In this document: positions 9,861 through 19,298 of the stretch, one piece after another
Position numbering within the stretch: position 1 is the stretch's first letter
How the letters are laid out: every line of letters starts with the position of its first letter
From: Microlunatus capsulatus
GTDB lineage: Bacteria; Actinomycetota; Actinomycetes; Propionibacteriales; Propionibacteriaceae
Assembly: GCF_017876495.1 (NCBI RefSeq)
Contig: NZ_JAGIOB010000001.1
Location: forward strand, 3,410,001-3,474,000
Direction of reading: 5' to 3'
DNA length: 64,000 nucleotides
The notes under the pieces: generated by a model
The model's database searches: none
What the model was told of the DNA's origin: nothing
The model's input: only the letters and a program-made list of their open reading frames with translations
Translations under genes and position numbers: made by a program

Positions 9861-11365
9861 GCCCACCGCCGTGCCGGCCCCTGGCCGGTGACCGCTCGGC
9901 GCTCGTCGACGGCTCGCTGCCGCCCGGGCGGCGCGAGCGGCTGCTCGTCCACCTCGTGCACTGCACCCCCTGCCGCGACGACGTCGCCGAGCTGCGCCGC
10001 GTCCGCGAGGCCCTGCGCGGGCCCGCTGCCACCGAGGCGCCCCGCGAGCTCGCCGAGCGGCTGCTGAGGATCGCCGGCGAGGAGGCCCGGACGCCGCTGC
10101 GGGGCCAGCCCTCCCGCCGCACGCGCCCGGGCTCCCGGACCAGCCGTCGTCGACGCCGGCTGCGGGCCACCGCCGCCGCGGTCGCCGTCGGCACCACCGT
10201 CGTCGGGGCCGGCGCCCTGGGCTGGGCCGCGGCGCCCGCGGCCGCCCTCAGCGCCGTCGCCGACCCCGGCGTCCGCGCCCGCGCCGAGCTGGGGGCCACC
10301 CTCGCGCAGCTGCCGCTGGTCGATCCCGCCGTCGGGGCCGTGGTCGCCGCCGACCCCGCCGACCTCGACGGACCCGCCCCCGCCGCCGGCCGGCAGCCCG
10401 CGCTCCTCGGGGAGCGCCCGCTCGACCCCGTCTCCGCCGTCGCGGCCCTGCGCCGGGCCCTCACCGCCGGCGGGCAGGTGGGCTACCGCGGCGTGCAGGA
10501 CGTCCGCACCACCAGCGCCACCGGCACGCTGGGCGCGGCCGTCGCCGTCCGCTCGGTGCCCGGGCAGGGCAGCACCGCCGAGGTGCGCGACGCCCTCGGC
10601 GCCGTCGTGGCCACCAGCACCGTCCCGCCCCCGGGACCCGGCCGGATGCCCGACGAGGGCGCCGTCGAGCTGCTGTCGACCCACTTCCGGCTGGGCGGCT
10701 GGGCCGACGGGCAGGCCGCGGGCCGTGCGGCCGCCGTCGTCCAGGCCAGCCGCGCCGACGGCTCGGTCGCCGCGCGCTGGTGGGTCGACGACGCCACCGG
10801 CCTGCTGCTGGCCCAGCAGACCTTCGACGCCGACGGCACCCTGCGGCTGTCCGCCGGGTTCGCGGTGCTCGAGGTGGGCACGTCGGCGCTCGACCAGCCC
10901 GCGGCCCCGACGACCCCGGTGGCCGCCGTGACCACGGCGGGCACCGCTCTCACGCTCTCCAACGCCCCCGTGCTGTCGCGCGCCGGCTGGGCCTGCGACG
11001 AGCGGCTGGCGGGCCTGGCCCTGGTGCGGCTGCGCTCCGACGGCGCGGCCGAGCCCGGGGCCGTGCACCTGGTCTACAGCGACGGCGTCTCCACCCTCAC
11101 CGTCCACGAGCAGCGCGGCCTGCTGGCCGCGGGACCCGAGGGCTCGTCCTGGGACACCGGCCTGGGGGCCTGGACCCGCTCCGGCCCGTCCGCCCTGGCC
11201 AGCTGGCAGTCCGGCGACCGGGTGTTCACCGTGACCACCGACGGACCGGGCGCCCTGCTGGCCGCCGCTGTCGCCTCGTTGCCCCACGAGGCCCCGCGGG
11301 AGCGCACTACGATGGAGCGCATCCGCGAGGGCTGGGGAACGCTGCTGGCCGACACGAAGGGCTAG
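9857..11365 (+). CDS. rseA: Membrane anti-sigma factor (zinc-binding) with a RseB/MucB-like sensor domain
   Basis: 502 residues. The cytoplasmic N-terminus has the anti-sigma zinc motif His-x3-Cys-x2-Cys in HLVHCTPC. A basic stretch and one transmembrane segment (about residues 95-125, [20 protein letters not shown]) follow, then a long extracytoplasmic region resembling MucB/RseB-type lipid- or protein-sensing domains ([16 protein letters not shown] onward). It is much longer than mycobacterial RseA, so inhibitor and sensor appear fused. The GTG start overlaps the sigE stop by 4 bp. The RseB-like assignment is by resemblance only. Confidence 0.8.
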   Translation: MSPPPCRPLAGDRSALVDGSLPPGRRERLLVHLVHCTPCRDDVAELRRVREALRGPAATEAPRELAERLLRIAGEEARTPLRGQPSRRTRPGSRTSRRRRRLRATAAAVAVGTTVVGAGALGWAAAPAAALSAVADPGVRARAELGATLAQLPLVDPAVGAVVAADPADLDGPAPAAGRQPALLGERPLDPVSAVAALRRALTAGGQVGYRGVQDVRTTSATGTLGAAVAVRSVPGQGSTAEVRDALGAVVATSTVPPPGPGRMPDEGAVELLSTHFRLGGWADGQAAGRAAAVVQASRADGSVAARWWVDDATGLLLAQQTFDADGTLRLSAGFAVLEVGTSALDQPAAPTTPVAAVTTAGTALTLSNAPVLSRAGWACDERLAGLALVRLRSDGAAEPGAVHLVYSDGVSTLTVHEQRGLLAAGPEGSSWDTGLGAWTRSGPSALASWQSGDRVFTVTTDGPGALLAAAVASLPHEAPRERTTMERIREGWGTLLADTKG

Positions 11366-11369
11366 GTCA

Positions 11370-12920
11370 TTGGGCGAGAACACCCCGCCGGGCAGCGGTT
11401 CCGGCGGAGCCGGGCCCGACGACCACGCGGGCCCCGACGACCACCCCGGGCCCGCACCGGCTGACCAGTCCCACCACCAGCCGGGCGCCGGGTCGCCCGA
11501 CGACCAGTACTGGGCGCCGTTCGGCCGCCCGCCCGAGGACGCCCCGCCGGCCCCGCAGGGCGCGCCCACCCCGGTGGCCGACCCGTACGCCGCCCCCTCG
11601 TCCGACCCGCACGCCGACACCGCCCCGCTGTCGGTGGGGGCGTGGAGCCAGCCCGAGCCCTGGACCCCGCGCGGTCCGGGCTTCGACGCCCAGCCGCCCG
11701 CGGCGCCGTCGTGGGCGCCGCCCACCGCCCCCTACCCGCCGCCCGCCGCACCCCCCGGCGCGGGCTGGGCCGGCGGGTCGTCGTTCCCGCCGCCGGGCGG
11801 CTCGACCGCCCTGACCCGGCCGCAGCCGCGCCGGAGCCGGCTGGGACCGGTCGTCGCGCTCGCCGCCGTCACCGCCCTGCTCGTCGGCGGTGCCGCGGGC
11901 TACGGCGGCTCGCTGCTCGCGGGCCGGACGGTGGCCGAGCCCGCACCCGCCACCAGCGCGCCGTCGCCCGCCGACCCGGGCACCAGCGGCAGCGCCAGCC
12001 CCCTGCCCAGCCCGCCGGCGCAGGCCGACACCGTCGAGGTGGCCAAGCGGGTGCTGCCCGGCACGGTGATGATCCAGACCGGCAGCTCGACGGGCTCGGG
12101 CTTCGTGCTCGACACCGCCGGCCGGATCATGACCAACAACCACGTCGTCGCGGGCGCCGCGGACGGCGACCGGATCCGCGTGGTCTTCTCCGACGGCCGC
12201 CGGCAGAACGCCACGCTGGTCGGCCGCAGCCCGTCCTACGACCTCGCCGTGATCAAGGTCCGCGGCTCCCAGGACCTCGACCCGCTGCCCTTCGGCGACT
12301 CCGAGGCGATCGAGGTGGGCCAGCCGGTGGTCGCCGTCGGCGCCCCGCTGGGCCTGCCGGGCACCGTCACCCAGGGCATCGTCAGCGCCCAGGACCGGCC
12401 CGTCGTCGTCAACGCGGGCTCCGACGCCGACGCCCCGACGGCCTACATCAACGCCATCCAGACCGACGCCCCGATCAACCCCGGCAACTCCGGCGGTCCG
12501 CTCGTCGACGCCGCGGGCCGGGTGATCGGGGTCAACTCCGCGATCCTCACCCTGGGCTCCGGCCAGGGGCAGACCGGGAACATCGGCCTCGGCTTCGCCA
12601 TCCCCGTCGACCAGGCCCGCCAGATCGGCCAGCAGCTGGTCGAGAAGGGCAAGGCCAGCTACCCCGTCATCGGGGCCACGGTGGCCGACTCGACGTCCGG
12701 GGTCCGGCTGCAGTCCGTCGAGGACGGCGGCCCGGCCGACGACGCCGGCCTGCGCGAGGGCGACGTCATCACCCGGGTCGACGACCAGCGGGTCCGCACC
12801 ATGGAGGAGCTGATCGTCACGATCCGCACCCGACGGCCCGGCCAGGCGGTCGCGCTGGACTACACTCGCGGCTCGGCCGACCGGTCGGCCAGGGTCACGC
12901 TGGGCAGCAAGGAGGGGTGA
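11370..12920 (+). CDS. htrA: HtrA-family serine protease with PDZ domain
   Basis: 516 residues. A Pro/Gly/Asp-rich cytoplasmic tail (about 155 residues), one transmembrane helix (about 157-180), a trypsin-like domain with His in TNNHVVAG, Asp in YDLAVIKV and Ser in NPGNSGGPLVD, and a C-terminal PDZ domain (IGATVADS to VTLG). Envelope quality-control protease; in mycobacteria it degrades or partners with the SigE/RseA system. The start is TTG, 4 nt after the anti-sigma stop; no ATG or GTG occurs in frame before about 11574, within the disordered tail. Confidence 0.92.
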   Translation: MGENTPPGSGSGGAGPDDHAGPDDHPGPAPADQSHHQPGAGSPDDQYWAPFGRPPEDAPPAPQGAPTPVADPYAAPSSDPHADTAPLSVGAWSQPEPWTPRGPGFDAQPPAAPSWAPPTAPYPPPAAPPGAGWAGGSSFPPPGGSTALTRPQPRRSRLGPVVALAAVTALLVGGAAGYGGSLLAGRTVAEPAPATSAPSPADPGTSGSASPLPSPPAQADTVEVAKRVLPGTVMIQTGSSTGSGFVLDTAGRIMTNNHVVAGAADGDRIRVVFSDGRRQNATLVGRSPSYDLAVIKVRGSQDLDPLPFGDSEAIEVGQPVVAVGAPLGLPGTVTQGIVSAQDRPVVVNAGSDADAPTAYINAIQTDAPINPGNSGGPLVDAAGRVIGVNSAILTLGSGQGQTGNIGLGFAIPVDQARQIGQQLVEKGKASYPVIGATVADSTSGVRLQSVEDGGPADDAGLREGDVITRVDDQRVRTMEELIVTIRTRRPGQAVALDYTRGSADRSARVTLGSKEG

Positions 12921-12922
12921 GC

Positions 12923-13351
12923 ATGGTGCCGATGCTGCTCGACGTCAACGGGCCCGAGTTCCTGCTGCTGCTGGTCATCGCGATCGTGCTGTTCGGCCCC
13001 GAGCGGCTGCCCGACCTGGCCCGCAAGGCGGCCCGCGTCGTGCAGTACGTCCGCACCATCGCCGGCACCGCCCAGGAGCAGCTCACCAAGGAGCTGGGGC
13101 CGGGCTTCGAGGACGTCGACATGCGCGACCTCAACCCGAAGGCCTTCATCCAGAAGCACCTGCTGGACGACGTCGACCCGATCGTCGCCGACGTGAAGGC
13201 CGAGATCAAGGGTGTCTCCGCCACCGTCAGCGGCGAGCCCGACGACGTCGCCGACGCCATCAACGGCGTCAAGGGCGAGGAGCCCGTGCTGGCCGGGGCG
13301 GCGGCGGGCGCGTCCCGCGTGCTCACCCCGTTCGACCCCGACGCCACCTGA
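12923..13351 (+). CDS. tatB: Twin-arginine translocase subunit TatB
   Basis: 142 residues. A single N-terminal membrane helix (EFLLLLVIAIVLFGPERLP) with the Glu and FGP hinge of TatA/B proteins, then an amphipathic helix (DLARKAARVVQYVRTIAG) and a variable acidic tail. Position directly after htrA matches mycobacterial tatB. AAGGAGG at 12909-12915 fits the ATG at 12923; the GTG at 12917 overlapping the htrA stop is too close to it. Confidence 0.9.
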   Translation: MVPMLLDVNGPEFLLLLVIAIVLFGPERLPDLARKAARVVQYVRTIAGTAQEQLTKELGPGFEDVDMRDLNPKAFIQKHLLDDVDPIVADVKAEIKGVSATVSGEPDDVADAINGVKGEEPVLAGAAAGASRVLTPFDPDAT

Positions 13352-13393
13352 GCCCCCGCCGCCGGGCGGAGGCCCGGTGACCCGGGAGCGGGC

Positions 13394-14572
13394 TCAGCGC
13401 CCGGCGGGCGCCAGTCCCAGCTGACGGCCGAGCAGCCCGCGACCGCGGCGGTCCAGGCCGTCCGCCAGGGCGGCCAGCGCCTGGGCCGACGGCTGGGCAG
13501 GAGCGCTGGTGACGACCGGGGCGCCCTCGTCCCCGCCCGCCCGCAGCTGCGGGTCGAGGGGGACCCGGGCCAGCAGCGGGACGTCGTAGCCGAGCCGGGT
13601 GGTGAGCCCGTCGGCGGTGTCCTGGCCGCCGCCGCTGCCGAAGACCTCATGCCGCTGCTCCTCCCCGCAGTGCGGGCAGGTGACGGCGAGGTAGGACATG
13701 TTCTCCACCACGCCGATGACGCGCTGGTTCATCATCGAGGCCATCGTGCCGGCGCGCTCGGCCACCTCGGCCGCAGCGGCCTGCGGCGTCGTCACCACGA
13801 GCACCTCGGCGTTGGGCAGCTTCTGGCCCAGCGAGATGGCCACGTCACCGGTGCCGGGCGGCAGGTCCAGCAGCAGGTAGTCCAGGTCGCCCCAGTAGAC
13901 GTCGGCGAGCATCTGGGTCAGCGCGCGGTCGAGGATCGGCCCGCGCCAGGCGATCACCTGGTCGCGACGCGGCTTGAGCATGCCGATCGACATCACCTTG
14001 AGCCCGTTGCTGGGCACCGGCAGGATCATGTCCTCGACCGAGGTGGGGCGCGCGTCGGCGATGCCGAGCATGGCCGGCACCGAGTGGCCGTAGATGTCGG
14101 CGTCCAGCAGGCCGACCTTGCGCCCGGCCGCGGCCAGGGCCAGCGCCAGGTTGACGGTGACCGAGGACTTGCCGACGCCGCCCTTGCCCGAGGCGACGGC
14201 GATCACCTTGGTCAGCGAGCCCGGCTGGGCGAAGGGGATGTCGCGGTCGGTCTGGCCGCCCTTGAGCTGCTCGCGGAGCGCGACGCGCTGCTCGTCGCTC
14301 ATCACGCCGAGGTCGACCCGGACGCCGGTGACGCCCTCGACGGCCGAGACCGCGGCGGTCACCTCGCGGCGCAGGGTGTCCTTCATCGGGCAGCCGGACA
14401 CCGTGAGCAGCACCTCGACGCGGACCTGCCCGGTGGCGTCGACCTCGACGGCGGCGACCATCCCGAGCTCGGTGATCGGCTTCTTGATCTCGGGGTCGTC
14501 GACGCGGGTCAGGGCCTCGCGGACGGGGGGCAGCAGGGGGTGGTCGAGGACAGGCGTCGGGGCGTCGAGCAT
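13394..14572 (-). CDS. mrp: Mrp/ApbC/Nbp35-type iron-sulfur cluster carrier ATPase
   Basis: 392 residues. An N-terminal MIP18/DUF59 domain (about residues 10-100, with SGCPMKDTL) is followed by a P-loop ATPase with the deviant Walker A ASGKGGVGKSS and switch DADIYGHSVP. The C-terminal CPHC pair binds the bridging Fe-S cluster in homologues. It transfers Fe-S clusters to apoproteins in the cytoplasm. Convergent with tatB; mycobacteria carry mrp in the same place. Confidence 0.94.
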   Translation of the reverse strand: MLDAPTPVLDHPLLPPVREALTRVDDPEIKKPITELGMVAAVEVDATGQVRVEVLLTVSGCPMKDTLRREVTAAVSAVEGVTGVRVDLGVMSDEQRVALREQLKGGQTDRDIPFAQPGSLTKVIAVASGKGGVGKSSVTVNLALALAAAGRKVGLLDADIYGHSVPAMLGIADARPTSVEDMILPVPSNGLKVMSIGMLKPRRDQVIAWRGPILDRALTQMLADVYWGDLDYLLLDLPPGTGDVAISLGQKLPNAEVLVVTTPQAAAAEVAERAGTMASMMNQRVIGVVENMSYLAVTCPHCGEEQRHEVFGSGGGQDTADGLTTRLGYDVPLLARVPLDPQLRAGGDEGAPVVTSAPAQPSAQALAALADGLDRRGRGLLGRQLGLAPAGR

Positions 14573-14596
14573 GCCCCCCAGCCTAGGCGAGCCTCC

Positions 14597-15175
14597 TCAG
14601 CGCTCCCGCCGGTCCGCACCGCTGGGACTGCTGAGCCGGCCGGCGGTGCCGTCGCGCCCGTCGCGGCTGTCGTCGGCGGCCGCGTCCAGCTCGGCGAGCA
14701 TGGTCCGCAGCTCCGAGCGCAGCTCGGAGCGGACGTAGTCGCGCGTCGCCAGCTCGCCGACGGAGTTGCGCAGGCTGGCGATCTCCCGGGCCAGGAAGTC
14801 CATGTCGGCCCGGCTCTGCGCCGCCTGCTCCCGGTCGGCGTCCAGGCCCACCCGGTCGCGAGCCTCCTGCCGGTTCTGGGCCAGCAGGATCAGCGGCGCG
14901 GCGTAGGAGGCCTGCAGCGACAGCACGAGGGTCAAGAAGATGAAGGGGTAGTCGTCGAAGCGCGGCCGGTCGGGGCCGGCCGGGATGTTCCACAGCACCC
15001 AGACGATGACGATCACCGACATCCAGGCCAGGAACCGGGCGGTGCCCATGAAGCGGGCGAACCCCTCGGCGAACTGGCCGAAGGTGTCCCGGTCCAGGTT
15101 CATCTTGGGCAGCTCCAGGCGGCGCCGCGCGCCCGGGGTGTTGAGCCGCTGCGAGGCGCGGTCAGCCCTGGCCAC
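14597..15175 (-). CDS. DUF1003 domain-containing membrane protein
   Basis: 192 residues. DUF1003 core with two transmembrane helices (FLAWMSVIVIVWVLWNI and YPFIFLTLVLSLQASYAAPLIL) and the family motif LAQNRQEARDR; the C-terminus is a charged coiled coil (LAREIASLRNSVGELATRD). Function unknown. The GTG start lies inside the end of the upstream CBS gene (14-bp overlap), so the two are co-transcribed. This pair and mrp keep the mycobacterial order. Confidence 0.85.
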   Translation of the reverse strand: MARADRASQRLNTPGARRRLELPKMNLDRDTFGQFAEGFARFMGTARFLAWMSVIVIVWVLWNIPAGPDRPRFDDYPFIFLTLVLSLQASYAAPLILLAQNRQEARDRVGLDADREQAAQSRADMDFLAREIASLRNSVGELATRDYVRSELRSELRTMLAELDAAADDSRDGRDGTAGRLSSPSGADRRER

Positions 15176-16460
15176 GGGTCACCCCTCCGGGGCCGGTGCT
15201 CAGCGTGGACTGCGAGTCCAGCTGGGTGCCGCGCCAGTCCTGCGGCAGCACGTGGTCGAGCACGTCGTCGACCGTGACCGCGCCGATCAGCCGGTGCTCG
15301 GCGTCGATCACCGGGGCGTTGACGAGGTTGTAGGTCGCGAAGTAGCGGCTGACGGCGTGCAGGTTGGCGCCGGCCGTCAGCGGCTCCAGGTCGCTGTCCA
15401 CCAGGGCCGAGACCAGGGTCGAGGGAGGTTCCCGCAGCAGCCGCTGGAAGTGCACCGGGCCGACGAAGCGGCCGGTGGGGGTCTCCAGCGGGGAGCGGCA
15501 GACGTAGACCATGCAGGCCAGGGCGGGGGTGAGCTCGGCGTCGCGGACCCGGGCCAGTGCCTCGGCGACCGTGGCGTCCGGCGGCAGCACGACGGGGTCG
15601 GGCGTCATCATCCCGCCGGCGGTGAACTCGGCGTAGTTGAGCAGCCGGCGGACGTCCTTGGCGTCCTCGGGCTCCATCCGCGCGAGCAGCACCTCGGCCA
15701 GCTCGGGGGCCAGCTCGGCGATGAGGTCCGCGGCGTCGTCGCGGTCCATCTCCTCCAGCACGTCGGCGGCCCGGTCGGTGTCCAGCTCGGTGATCAGCGC
15801 CACCTGCTCGTCCTCGGGCAGCTCCTCGAGGGCGTCGGCCAGCCGGCTGTCGTCGAGCGCGGAGGCGATCTCGGTGCGCCGCTCGGGGGACATGTCGTGC
15901 AGCTCGCGGGCCACGTCGGCCGGCTTCATGTCCTCCATCTGCGCGATCAGCTGCTCCGTGCCCTGGGCGTGCTCCACCCGCAGCATCTCGACCTCGGACC
16001 AGTCGACGATCGCCGTGTGCCCGCGGCGGGCGAAGCGGGAGGCCTTGACGACCTCGCGCAGGGCGACCTCCGACAGCACCCAGTCGTGGCTGCGCGCGGG
16101 CCGCATGGCGACGTCGAAGATGACGGCGGGGCCGGGCTGGTCGAGACGGCTGACGGTGAGGTCGAAGAGGTCGTCGATGACGAGCATCTCCGACTCCCGG
16201 CGCTCGAACCGGCGGGTGTTGACCGGGCCGGTGATGACCACCTGGACGGCGTCCACCCGGGTGATCCAGGCCATCGGCACGAAGATCCGGTGCTTGGCGA
16301 AGGACTCGACGACCAGCCCCTTCACCCGCGGTGCGCGGCCGGCGGCGCGGCGCTGGATGACGACGTCGCGCACCTTCCCGACCTGGTCGCCGCCGCCGTC
16401 GAGCACCGGCAGACCCCGGATGCGGGAGATGAAGACCGAGGTCGCGCTGGAGGGTGCCAC
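15162..16460 (-). CDS. PRC-barrel / MgtE-N / CBS-pair cytoplasmic protein (no transporter domain)
   Basis: 432 residues. An N-terminal PRC-barrel-like region (FISRIRGLPVLDGGGDQVGKV), then MgtE intracellular-N helical repeats (about 195-285, ALDDSRLADALEELPEDEQ), then two CBS motifs (MMTPDPVVLPPDATVAEAL and VNAPVIDAEHRLIGAVTVDD). The five-helix Mg2+ channel of MgtE is absent and the protein ends after the second CBS, so it is a sensor or adaptor, not a transporter. Often annotated as a magnesium transporter; that label would mislead. Confidence 0.85.
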   Translation of the reverse strand: MAPSSATSVFISRIRGLPVLDGGGDQVGKVRDVVIQRRAAGRAPRVKGLVVESFAKHRIFVPMAWITRVDAVQVVITGPVNTRRFERRESEMLVIDDLFDLTVSRLDQPGPAVIFDVAMRPARSHDWVLSEVALREVVKASRFARRGHTAIVDWSEVEMLRVEHAQGTEQLIAQMEDMKPADVARELHDMSPERRTEIASALDDSRLADALEELPEDEQVALITELDTDRAADVLEEMDRDDAADLIAELAPELAEVLLARMEPEDAKDVRRLLNYAEFTAGGMMTPDPVVLPPDATVAEALARVRDAELTPALACMVYVCRSPLETPTGRFVGPVHFQRLLREPPSTLVSALVDSDLEPLTAGANLHAVSRYFATYNLVNAPVIDAEHRLIGAVTVDDVLDHVLPQDWRGTQLDSQSTLSTGPGGVTRGQG

Positions 16461-16529
16461 GGGTCGATTATCAACCCGCGGCGCGTCCCCGCCGGCCGTG
16501 ACCGGGCCCGCGCGGCGACCGGTGCGGGC

Positions 16530-17549
16530 TCAGGGCCGCCGGTGCGGGTCGACGTGCACCTTGGGACCCGGCCCGGCCCCGGCCGGCCGCTCGCCGGCCA
16601 GCACCGCGGCCACGCCGTCCAGGCCCACCACCGCCGCCACCAGCGGGTCGGGCACCACCTCACCGGCGGTGTACCAGGCGATGGCCCCCTCGAGCCCGGA
16701 GGAGGCGCCGAGCAGGGCGCTCACCTGCAGGTCCTTGTAGACCAGGGCGCGGGTGTCGAGCGCGCTGGGCGTGGCCGACAGCCCGATGAGGACGACGCGC
16801 CCGGCGGGCTCGGCCAGCCGGACCGCCGCGGCGGGGCTGCCCGCGCCCGTGCTGGCGTCGACGACGGCCGCGAAGGCGGAGTCCTCGGTGAGGTCGTCGG
16901 GGTCGACGCCCTCGGCCCCGAACCGGGCGGCCAGCGCCAGCGCCTCGGGACGGGGGTCGGCCACCACGACGCGGGCGCCGTGCACGACGGCGAAGGCGGC
17001 GGTGAGCAGGCCGATCGTCCCGGCCCCCAGGACGAGGACGCGCTCGCCGCCCTGCAGCGCCGCCGCGCGCACGGCCCGCAGGGCGTTGCCGCCGGGCTCC
17101 ACCAGCGCGCCCGCCGCCGGGCTCAGCTGCTCGGGGATGGCGTGCAGGGCCGAGGCGGGCAGGGCCAGCCGCTCGGCCAGCGCCCCCGGCTGGTCGCCGC
17201 GGACGCCGATCTCGGTCCGGTCGGCGCAGACGTGGTGGCGCCCGGACCGGCAGCGGGCGCAGCGCCCGCAGCCCAGCATGGTGTCGCCGACGACGCGGCG
17301 GCCGAGCCACGCGCGGTCGACGCCGGCGCCCAGCGCGCGCACGCGGCCGCACCACTCGTGGCCGGGCCGGATCGGGTAGCGGGTGGCGCCCTCGGCGATG
17401 TAGCCCAGGCTGCCGTGGAACAGCTCGACGTCGGTGCCGCAGACGCCGGCCCGCTCCACCTCGACGACGACCTCGCCGCCGTGCGCGCGGGGGCCGGGCA
17501 CCTCGCCCACCTCGGCCCGGCCGGGGGCGGTCATCAGCAGGGCCCGCAT
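16530..17549 (-). CDS. Zinc-dependent medium-chain alcohol dehydrogenase
   Basis: 339 residues. MDR superfamily: catalytic zinc residues in GVCGTDVELF and GHEWCGRV, structural zinc cysteines in CGRCARCRSGRHHVC, and the Rossmann motif VLGAGTIGLLTA. Closest in style to threonine/sorbitol/sugar-acid dehydrogenases. TAGGAT is 6 nt before the ATG (leaderless). It is divergent from the IlvD/Edd dehydratase with only about 30 bp between starts, suggesting shared control and a joint role in sugar or sugar-acid oxidation; the substrate is inferred only. Confidence 0.85.
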   Translation of the reverse strand: MRALLMTAPGRAEVGEVPGPRAHGGEVVVEVERAGVCGTDVELFHGSLGYIAEGATRYPIRPGHEWCGRVRALGAGVDRAWLGRRVVGDTMLGCGRCARCRSGRHHVCADRTEIGVRGDQPGALAERLALPASALHAIPEQLSPAAGALVEPGGNALRAVRAAALQGGERVLVLGAGTIGLLTAAFAVVHGARVVVADPRPEALALAARFGAEGVDPDDLTEDSAFAAVVDASTGAGSPAAAVRLAEPAGRVVLIGLSATPSALDTRALVYKDLQVSALLGASSGLEGAIAWYTAGEVVPDPLVAAVVGLDGVAAVLAGERPAGAGPGPKVHVDPHRRP

Positions 17550-17582
17550 GCGCAGATCCTAGGGCCGAACTAGGGTGCCAGG

Positions 17583-19298
17583 ATGCGCAGCGACGCCTGG
17601 TACGCCGAGTCGGGCGGGAACGTCCGCGACGCCTACATCCACCGGGCCTGGATGCGCCGCGGCACGCCCGCCGACTCCTTCGACGGCCGCCCGCACATCG
17701 CCATCGCCAACACCGCCTCCGACCTCACGCCCTGCAACGCGCACCTCGACGAGGTGGCCACCGCCGTCAAGGCCGGGGTGTGGGCCGCCGGCGGGGTGCC
17801 GCACAACCTGCCGGTGATGTCGCTGGGGGAGACGCTGGTCCGCCCGACGGCCATGCTCTGGCGCAACCTCGCGGCGATGGCCATCGAGGAGATGCTGCGC
17901 GCCAACCCCGTCGACGGCGTCGTGCTGCTCGGCGGCTGCGACAAGACCATCCCGGCCCTGCTGATGGCCGCCGCCTCGGTGGACCTGCCCGCCGTCGTCG
18001 TCCCCGGCGGGCCGATGCTCACCGGGACGTTCCGCGGCCAGCCGCTGGGCTGCGGCACCGACGTCTGGCGGCTGTCGGAGGAGGTCCGGGCGGGCACCCT
18101 GAGCGCCCAGGAGTTCACGGCGTCGGAGTCGTCGATGATCCGCAGCAAGGGCCACTGCAACACCATGGGCACAGCCTCGACGATGGCCTGCCTGGCCGAG
18201 GCGCTGGGCATGACGCTGCCCGGGTTCGCCGGCACCCCGGCCGCCGACGCGCGACTGCTCGCGCTGTCCCACGAGACGGGCCGGCTGGCCGTCGACCTCG
18301 TCCACCGCGACCACCGGCCCAGCGCCGTGCTCACCGCCGAGGCCTTCCACAACGCGGTCGTCACCCTGGCCGCCGTCGGCGGCTCCACCAACGGCGTCGT
18401 CCACCTGCTGGCCCTGGCCGGACGGCTGGGCGTGCCGCTGGACCTCGACGACTTCGACCGGATCGGCCACGAGGTCCCGCTCCTGGTCGACCTGCAGCCG
18501 TCGGGCCGGCACCTGATGGACGACTTCTACCGGGCCGGCGGTCTGCGGGCCGCGCTCGCGGAGGTCGCCGACCTGATGGCGCCCGGGGCGGTCACGGTGA
18601 CGGGGGAGCGGTTCGTCGACACCCTGGCCGACCAGCCGGTGTGGGACCCCGACGTCATCGCGCCGCGGGACGCGCCGGTCGTCGCGGCCGCCGGGATCGC
18701 GGTGCTGCGCGGCAACCTCGCGCCCGACGGGGCGATCATCAAGCCCGCCGCCGCTTCGCCCGGGCTGCTGGTGCACCGTGGTCCGGCGCTGGTCTTCGAC
18801 AGCATCGAGGACGCCCACGCGCGGCTGGAGGACCCCGAGCTGGACGTCACCCCGGACACGGTGCTGGTGCTGCGCGGCTGCGGCCCGCGCGGCTACCCGG
18901 GGATGCCCGAGGTCGGCAACCTGCCCATCCCGCGGCGGCTGGTGGAGCTGGGCGTGCGCGACATGGTGCGGATCAGCGACGCCCGGATGAGCGGGACGGC
19001 CTACGGGACCGTCGTGCTGCACGTCGCCCCGGAGTCGGCCGCCGGCGGGCCGCTGTCCCGGCTGCGGACCGGTGACGTCGTCGCCCTCGACGTGCCCGGC
19101 CGCACCCTCGACGCGGAGGTGGACCCCGAGGTCTGGGCCGCGCGGGAGCCGTCGCCCGCGTCGACCGCCGCCCACGCGCGCCCGGTCCGGGGCTGGGAGC
19201 GCCTCTACGTCGACCACGTGCTGCAGGCTGACCGCGGGGCCGACCTCGACTTCCTCGTCGGCCGGAGCGGATCGGAGGTGAGCCGTGAGTCGCACTGA
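17583..19298 (+). CDS. IlvD/Edd family dehydratase (probably sugar-acid type)
   Basis: 571 residues. Fe-S dehydratase family. Cluster and Mg ligands lie in TPCNAHL, GGCDKTIPALLM and GHCNTMGTASTM; later motifs are GGSTNGVVHL, GPRGYPGMPE and SDARMSGTAYGT. GHCNTMGTASTM is the form seen in aldonate dehydratases (arabinonate, xylonate) more than in branched-chain DHAD, and no other ilv genes are nearby. Leaderless start: TAGGGT at 17571-17576, 6 nt before the ATG. Its end overlaps the VOC gene by 14 bp. Confidence 0.85.
   Translation: MRSDAWYAESGGNVRDAYIHRAWMRRGTPADSFDGRPHIAIANTASDLTPCNAHLDEVATAVKAGVWAAGGVPHNLPVMSLGETLVRPTAMLWRNLAAMAIEEMLRANPVDGVVLLGGCDKTIPALLMAAASVDLPAVVVPGGPMLTGTFRGQPLGCGTDVWRLSEEVRAGTLSAQEFTASESSMIRSKGHCNTMGTASTMACLAEALGMTLPGFAGTPAADARLLALSHETGRLAVDLVHRDHRPSAVLTAEAFHNAVVTLAAVGGSTNGVVHLLALAGRLGVPLDLDDFDRIGHEVPLLVDLQPSGRHLMDDFYRAGGLRAALAEVADLMAPGAVTVTGERFVDTLADQPVWDPDVIAPRDAPVVAAAGIAVLRGNLAPDGAIIKPAAASPGLLVHRGPALVFDSIEDAHARLEDPELDVTPDTVLVLRGCGPRGYPGMPEVGNLPIPRRLVELGVRDMVRISDARMSGTAYGTVVLHVAPESAAGGPLSRLRTGDVVALDVPGRTLDAEVDPEVWAAREPSPASTAAHARPVRGWERLYVDHVLQADRGADLDFLVGRSGSEVSRESH

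Noticed and set aside
15162-16460. Annotation as a magnesium transporter
   Set aside because: Only the MgtE-N and CBS regions are present; no transmembrane channel domain.
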